From Limnoraphis robusta CS-951 (lineage in GTDB: Bacteria; Cyanobacteriota; Cyanobacteriia; Cyanobacteriales; Microcoleaceae): DNA of 8,616 nucleotides. The notes beneath the pieces are model-generated. The model did no database searches. It was not told the origin of the DNA and was given only the letters and a program-made list of their open reading frames with translations. Where the stretch lies: positions 1 to 8,616 of the forward strand of contig NZ_LATL02000291.1 of the NCBI RefSeq assembly GCF_000972705.2, written 5' to 3'. Below, piece by piece: positions 5,671-8,616 of the stretch (positions are counted from its first letter, which is position 1; every line of letters begins with the position of its first letter). The position numbers were made by a program, and so were the translations under genes.

Positions 5671-6806
5671 TCTAACTTTTGCGCTTGAAAGTTAAAATAC
5701 AATCCTCTGGCATTTTCCGATAACATTTCTCGCGCAATATTTTCGGCTTCATTAACGGTTAAATCTCCATCTTGAATAGTTTCTTCTAGCACTTGCTTTA
5801 AGATTTCTCGTCCCCATTTTGCCCCCAAATAATAGAGTTCAGGAATATGATGAGCATCCGAAGAATACATTAACTTTGTGGTGGGAGAAAGTTCAAGTAA
5901 TTGTCTTAATGTTGAACGCATTCCCATCACGCTCAAAAACGGAACAGCTAAACCAAAATCGAGATAAACTTGCGGATAAACTGAAGCAAGATATCCCGCT
6001 TCTCGGATGTAAGGATAAGAAGCATGAAGCAAAACAATCGGAGCATCACGCCAACGTTTTTCTTCCAAAATCGGACGTAAAAGCACAGGATTTCCCACAA
6101 ATAAATCTAAATCAGGATCACCAAATCCCGTATGAAATTGAACAGGAAGTTGATATTTTGCTGCAACTTCTAACGCTTGAGTAATCAAAAAATCAATTAA
6201 CGGTTTATCTGTCAAACGAATCGATGATTCATTCGAGGCTTTTTTGAGTAAAATAAAACGAGAACGAGCAAAATCAATCGGCGTGATTTGAATATCTAAA
6301 CCTGTCCGATAAGCGGCAATACTTTTAAACGCAATCACTTCCGGCGGAGGCGGATCAATCGCTTTTAAGAAAAGTTCTAAAAAGGTTTCAAATTTAGAAG
6401 TTTTATTCAGTAATTTTTCCGCTAAATCTTCTAATCTTAATATCCTTTGAGCCGGAATAAACTGTTGATGCCATGTCCAGGGTAAAACTTGCTCGGGTAA
6501 GAATCCATCATCGAGAAATATCGCTTCTAAATTGGCAGCTTGTAAACAATGCTGAGTCAGTTTTTCTAAGCCAAAATTCTGACGACACGTTAAAATAGCG
6601 GCTTCCGTCGGTTCACAGTCTAACAGTTGAGCAATATCACGAATACTGCGTCGATAAAACAAACTATGACGCGCATGATGATTGAGAATATCCGGGTCAT
6701 ATCCCTCTGTAAAAGCCGCCACATAAGGCAATTCTTCAGCCGCTTCTACCGTTAACAAGTTGTGTGAGTGATGGTCAATAGCGGGAATATCCCAAAGGTT
6801 AATCAT
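5667..6806 (-). CDS. amidohydrolase of the FluG/NodGS N-terminal type
   Basis: This 379-aa metal-dependent hydrolase has an amidohydrolase_2 TIM-barrel. Likely metal ligands are visible: His13 and His15 in IDHHSH (10-15), Lys161 in FKSIAAYRTGLDI (160-172), His225 in QFHTGFGD (223-230), His261 in LLHASYPY (259-266), and Asp317 in SSDAHH (315-320). The FKSIAAYRTGL block followed by a barrel of this length matches the N-terminal half of FluG and plant NodGS proteins, whose C-terminal half is a glutamine synthetase. Here that second half is the separate gene directly upstream, 87 nt away on the same strand, so the two probably form an operon and act on a shared amide or gamma-glutamyl compound. 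The substrate is unknown. No own promoter was identified in the 87-nt gap. The stop overlaps the convergent gene by 4 nt. Confidence 0.88.
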   Translation of the reverse strand: MINLWDIPAIDHHSHNLLTVEAAEELPYVAAFTEGYDPDILNHHARHSLFYRRSIRDIAQLLDCEPTEAAILTCRQNFGLEKLTQHCLQAANLEAIFLDDGFLPEQVLPWTWHQQFIPAQRILRLEDLAEKLLNKTSKFETFLELFLKAIDPPPPEVIAFKSIAAYRTGLDIQITPIDFARSRFILLKKASNESSIRLTDKPLIDFLITQALEVAAKYQLPVQFHTGFGDPDLDLFVGNPVLLRPILEEKRWRDAPIVLLHASYPYIREAGYLASVYPQVYLDFGLAVPFLSVMGMRSTLRQLLELSPTTKLMYSSDAHHIPELYYLGAKWGREILKQVLEETIQDGDLTVNEAENIAREMLSENARGLYFNFQAQKLD

Positions 6807-6893
6807 AGTTCAATAAAAGGTCAAAGTTTAGGGTGAGGAGGTTTTGTCAGAACACCCCTACACCAAGATAATCCTTGTGAAGCAAAATGTCAG

Positions 6894-8222
6894 TTAATAG
6901 CGATCAACTAAGAGTTTAACTTCCTGTTCGAGTTGCCAATCTTTCATCGCATTCCACTCAGCTTGACGAACCGCTAAATAAGCCTTGGCTAAATCTGACC
7001 CCAAAGCCTCAATTAACACTTGATCTTGCTGCAATTTTTGGATAGATTCACCTAAATTAGTCGGTAAACGATAAATTCCCCGCTCATTTCGTTCAGATTC
7101 AGTTAGAGTACAGGGATCAACCGTTACAGGTAATGGTAATTCCAAACGGCGACGCACTCCATCTAAACCCGCAGCAATGATACCCGCTAAAGCGATATAA
7201 GGATTTGCAGTCGCATCAACTGTTTTTAATTCGAGATGAGTTGGACTGGGAGGTTCAGGATTTGTCGGAACTCGAATCGCCGCTTCTCGGTTATCATATC
7301 CCCAACAACAGAAAGCACCACTCCAAGTTTGAGGTTGGATACGACGGTAGGAATTCGGACTCGGAGTGGTTAACGCCATTAAGGCGTCTAAATGCTGCAA
7401 TAATCCGGCGACAAAATAACCCGCTAGAGGAGAAAGTTTTCCTGTTTCATCGGGTAATAAATTATTTTCTCCTTCCCACAAACTCAGATGCAGATGAGCG
7501 CCGCTTCCAGCTTGGTTAGGAAAAATTTTAGGTAAAAAAGAAGCGTTGAGATTATGTTGTCGAGCGATCGCTTTAACCGTTTCTCGAAAGATAATCTGTT
7601 GATCCGCAGCAATAGCAGCATCAGTATATAAAATTGAAATTTCTTGCTGTCCGGGGCCAGATTCGGGATAATATTGTTCAACAGAAATCCCTTGAGCGAT
7701 TAAAGATTCGGAAATTTCATCAATGGTTCGTTGTTGTAAATCCATTGATAAAGTGGTCGCAAAAACGGTATCATCCGCCGGAACAATTTCACCCGACAAG
7801 GATTTGAGTAAATAAAATTCATTCTCAAATGCGGCTTTAATTTCTAATCCTTGATCTTTAGCGGTGGCGATCGCTCGTTTGAGACAATCACGGGGACAAA
7901 ATGACCAAGGTTGTCCATCTTTGATCATATCTCCCATCACCCGAGCGTGACCAATGGCATAGGGTATAATCGTTAAAGTATTCCAATCCGGTACGAGGCG
8001 AATTTCTCCAACAGGCCCGAGTCCAACTCCGGGAACTGGCGCATCAAACATCACCGGAATGGCTTGTTGGCCTGCGGAAATGCCGACACCGTGAGTAGAA
8101 TAGTCCCGGAGTCGATTGCGGTGAACCGCTTTAGCCCGTATAATGTTAGCATTATCGCACCAAAGAATCCGAATAAATCGTACCGCAGCTTGGTCAAGAG
8201 ACGAAAGGACGCGATCTTGCAT
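6894..8222 (-). CDS. glutamine synthetase-like ligase (FluG/NodGS C-terminal type), probable gamma-glutamyl-amine ligase
   Basis: This 442-aa member of the glutamine synthetase I superfamily probably ligates glutamate, or a related acid, to ammonia or an amine with ATP. Visible motifs: the N-terminal beta-grasp segment (about 14-95), metal ligands Glu133 and Glu135 in FENEF, ESGPGQQEI (187-195, Glu187 and Glu194), GSGAHLHLSL (239-248, His243), PNSYRR (289-294), and DNREAAIRVP (310-319). The E-x-R substrate block appears as ELKTVDATANPY (331-342), with Lys333 where canonical GS has Arg. GIYRLP (382-387) aligns with the adenylylation loop NLYDLP and keeps the Tyr. The Lys and the neighbouring amidohydrolase argue against ordinary GlnA and for a specialised ligase, which is inference. 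It is first in the two-gene minus-strand unit and divergent from rpmF. Confidence 0.9.
   Translation of the reverse strand: MQDRVLSSLDQAAVRFIRILWCDNANIIRAKAVHRNRLRDYSTHGVGISAGQQAIPVMFDAPVPGVGLGPVGEIRLVPDWNTLTIIPYAIGHARVMGDMIKDGQPWSFCPRDCLKRAIATAKDQGLEIKAAFENEFYLLKSLSGEIVPADDTVFATTLSMDLQQRTIDEISESLIAQGISVEQYYPESGPGQQEISILYTDAAIAADQQIIFRETVKAIARQHNLNASFLPKIFPNQAGSGAHLHLSLWEGENNLLPDETGKLSPLAGYFVAGLLQHLDALMALTTPSPNSYRRIQPQTWSGAFCCWGYDNREAAIRVPTNPEPPSPTHLELKTVDATANPYIALAGIIAAGLDGVRRRLELPLPVTVDPCTLTESERNERGIYRLPTNLGESIQKLQQDQVLIEALGSDLAKAYLAVRQAEWNAMKDWQLEQEVKLLVDRY
7564..7571. repeat. HIP1 palindrome GCGATCGC
   Basis: This perfect site in the GS-like gene encodes Ala-Ile-Ala of KAIARQ (residues 217-222). 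Confidence 0.9.
7867..7874. repeat. HIP1 palindrome GCGATCGC
   Basis: This second perfect site in the GS-like gene encodes Ala-Ile-Ala of RAIATAK (residues 116-122). Confidence 0.9.
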
Positions 8223-8295
8223 CTGTTTTCTGGTAGTAGGTTAGGATTTCAACAAGTGCCGCAGGAGTCTAGCAGACGCTCTTCAAATGAGATAG

Positions 8296-8301
8296 TATAA
8301 T
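8296..8301 (+). promoter_or_regulatory. candidate -10 box for rpmF
   Basis: TATAAT lies 34 nt upstream of the rpmF ATG, in the 113-nt divergent gap with the GS-like gene. No TTGACA-like -35 is present at 16-18 nt. The implied leader would be about 28 nt. Confidence 0.5.
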
Positions 8302-8335
8302 AGTTTGTCTTGTAACAATAGTTTGAGTAATTCTC

Positions 8336-8515
8336 ATGGCGGTTCCTAAGAAGAAAACTTCCAGATCTAGACGTGATATGCGGAAAGCGCATTGGAAGGG
8401 CAAAGCCAGACTGCAAGCTGAAAAAGCCCTTTCCCTCGGTAAATCGATTTTGACAGGTCGTTCTGAGAGCTTTGTCTATCCGAGTGACGAAGAAGAAGAG
8501 GACGACGAAGAATAA
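8336..8515 (+). CDS. rpmF: 50S ribosomal protein L32
   Basis: This 59-aa protein is too short to be found by length filters but is unmistakable. It starts [20 protein letters not shown], the conserved N-terminal signature of bacterial and plastid L32, a small basic protein of the large ribosomal subunit near the peptidyl-transferase region. As in cyanobacterial L32 proteins, it lacks the CxxC zinc ribbon found in some other bacteria. It ends in a strongly acidic tail, [15 protein letters not shown] at 8296-8301 is a likely -10. The start is fixed by the conserved MAVPKK. The IS end begins only 5 nt after the TAA, so any native downstream terminator has been displaced. Confidence 0.96.
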   Translation: MAVPKKKTSRSRRDMRKAHWKGKARLQAEKALSLGKSILTGRSESFVYPSDEEEEDDEE

Positions 8516-8520
8516 GGCGG

Positions 8521-8616
8521 TTTACCAAAAATTGCCGCACACGCCCCTACCTTCAGGTATGGGGATATAAGGCTCTTTCTAATGCTATAATAACTCTACT
8601 GGCAGGGTATTCAACC
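8521..8616 (-). mobile_element. second copy of the IS 3' end, inverted, truncated by window edge
   Basis: These 96 nt are the exact reverse complement of 114-209. The element therefore points inward from the right, mirroring the left copy. It contains the terminal TTTACCAAAAATTGCCGCAC, the hairpin (8544-8564) and the end of the transposase gene. Its insertion point is between 8520 and 8521, immediately after rpmF. Confidence 0.85.
8585..8616 (-). CDS. transposase C-terminal end, second copy (rest outside window)
   Basis: On the minus strand the last codons LNTLPVELL and a TAG stop are readable, identical in DNA to the left copy at 114-145. Nothing can be said about whether the rest of this copy is intact. 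Confidence 0.6.
   Translation of the reverse strand, partial: LNTLPVELL

Noticed and set aside
5228..8300. Open frames opposite or inside the 260-aa gene, the amidohydrolase and the GS-like gene
   Set aside because: All lie within well-supported genes in other frames and have no independent motifs.

Overview
The window reads as a piece of a cyanobacterial genome, probably filamentous (Oscillatoriales/Planktothrix-like, which is inference). Four perfect HIP1 palindromes (GCGATCGC) lie in 8.6 kb. There is a PAP/fibrillin (plastid-lipid-associated) protein, a cyanobacterial-type L32 with an acidic tail, and a 37-nt CRISPR repeat ending in ACTGAAAC. Base composition is AT-rich.

Layout, left to right. 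Positions 1-209 are the 3' end of an insertion sequence: the transposase C-terminus plus its terminal sequence. Positions 210-596 hold no recognisable gene. Positions 597-976 are a structured non-coding zone: a 17-bp-stem hairpin, a GC-rich islet, and an AT-rich stretch with three spaced direct repeats that looks like a CRISPR leader. Positions 977-1452 are a CRISPR array of seven repeats and six spacers, with no cas genes in the window. A short RecQ helicase (minus strand) converges on the array. A divergent alpha/beta hydrolase follows, driven by an exact TTGACA-N17-TATAAT promoter, then a PAP/fibrillin gene (minus). After a 322-bp intergenic region come an unassigned 260-aa protein with a 2H-phosphoesterase-like HATLL motif (plus), an amidohydrolase (minus), a glutamine synthetase-like ligase (minus), and rpmF (plus). 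Positions 8521-8616 are the same IS end again, in inverted orientation and starting 5 nt after the rpmF stop.

How the genes relate. The glutamine synthetase-like gene and the amidohydrolase are consecutive on the minus strand, 87 nt apart, and likely co-transcribed. They correspond to the two halves of the eukaryotic FluG/NodGS fusion proteins and are the best candidate for an under-described metabolic pair. The other genes show no clear shared pathway. Two convergent gene pairs end in the same 4-nt CTAA stop overlap, so they leave no room for dedicated terminators.

The two inverted 96-bp IS ends mean either that the segment is flanked by two copies of one IS (composite-transposon-like or inversion-prone) or that it is an assembly contig broken at an IS repeat at both sides. 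The sequence alone cannot decide. No complete new defence system is visible; the CRISPR array with its unusual leader-side repeats is the main accessory feature.
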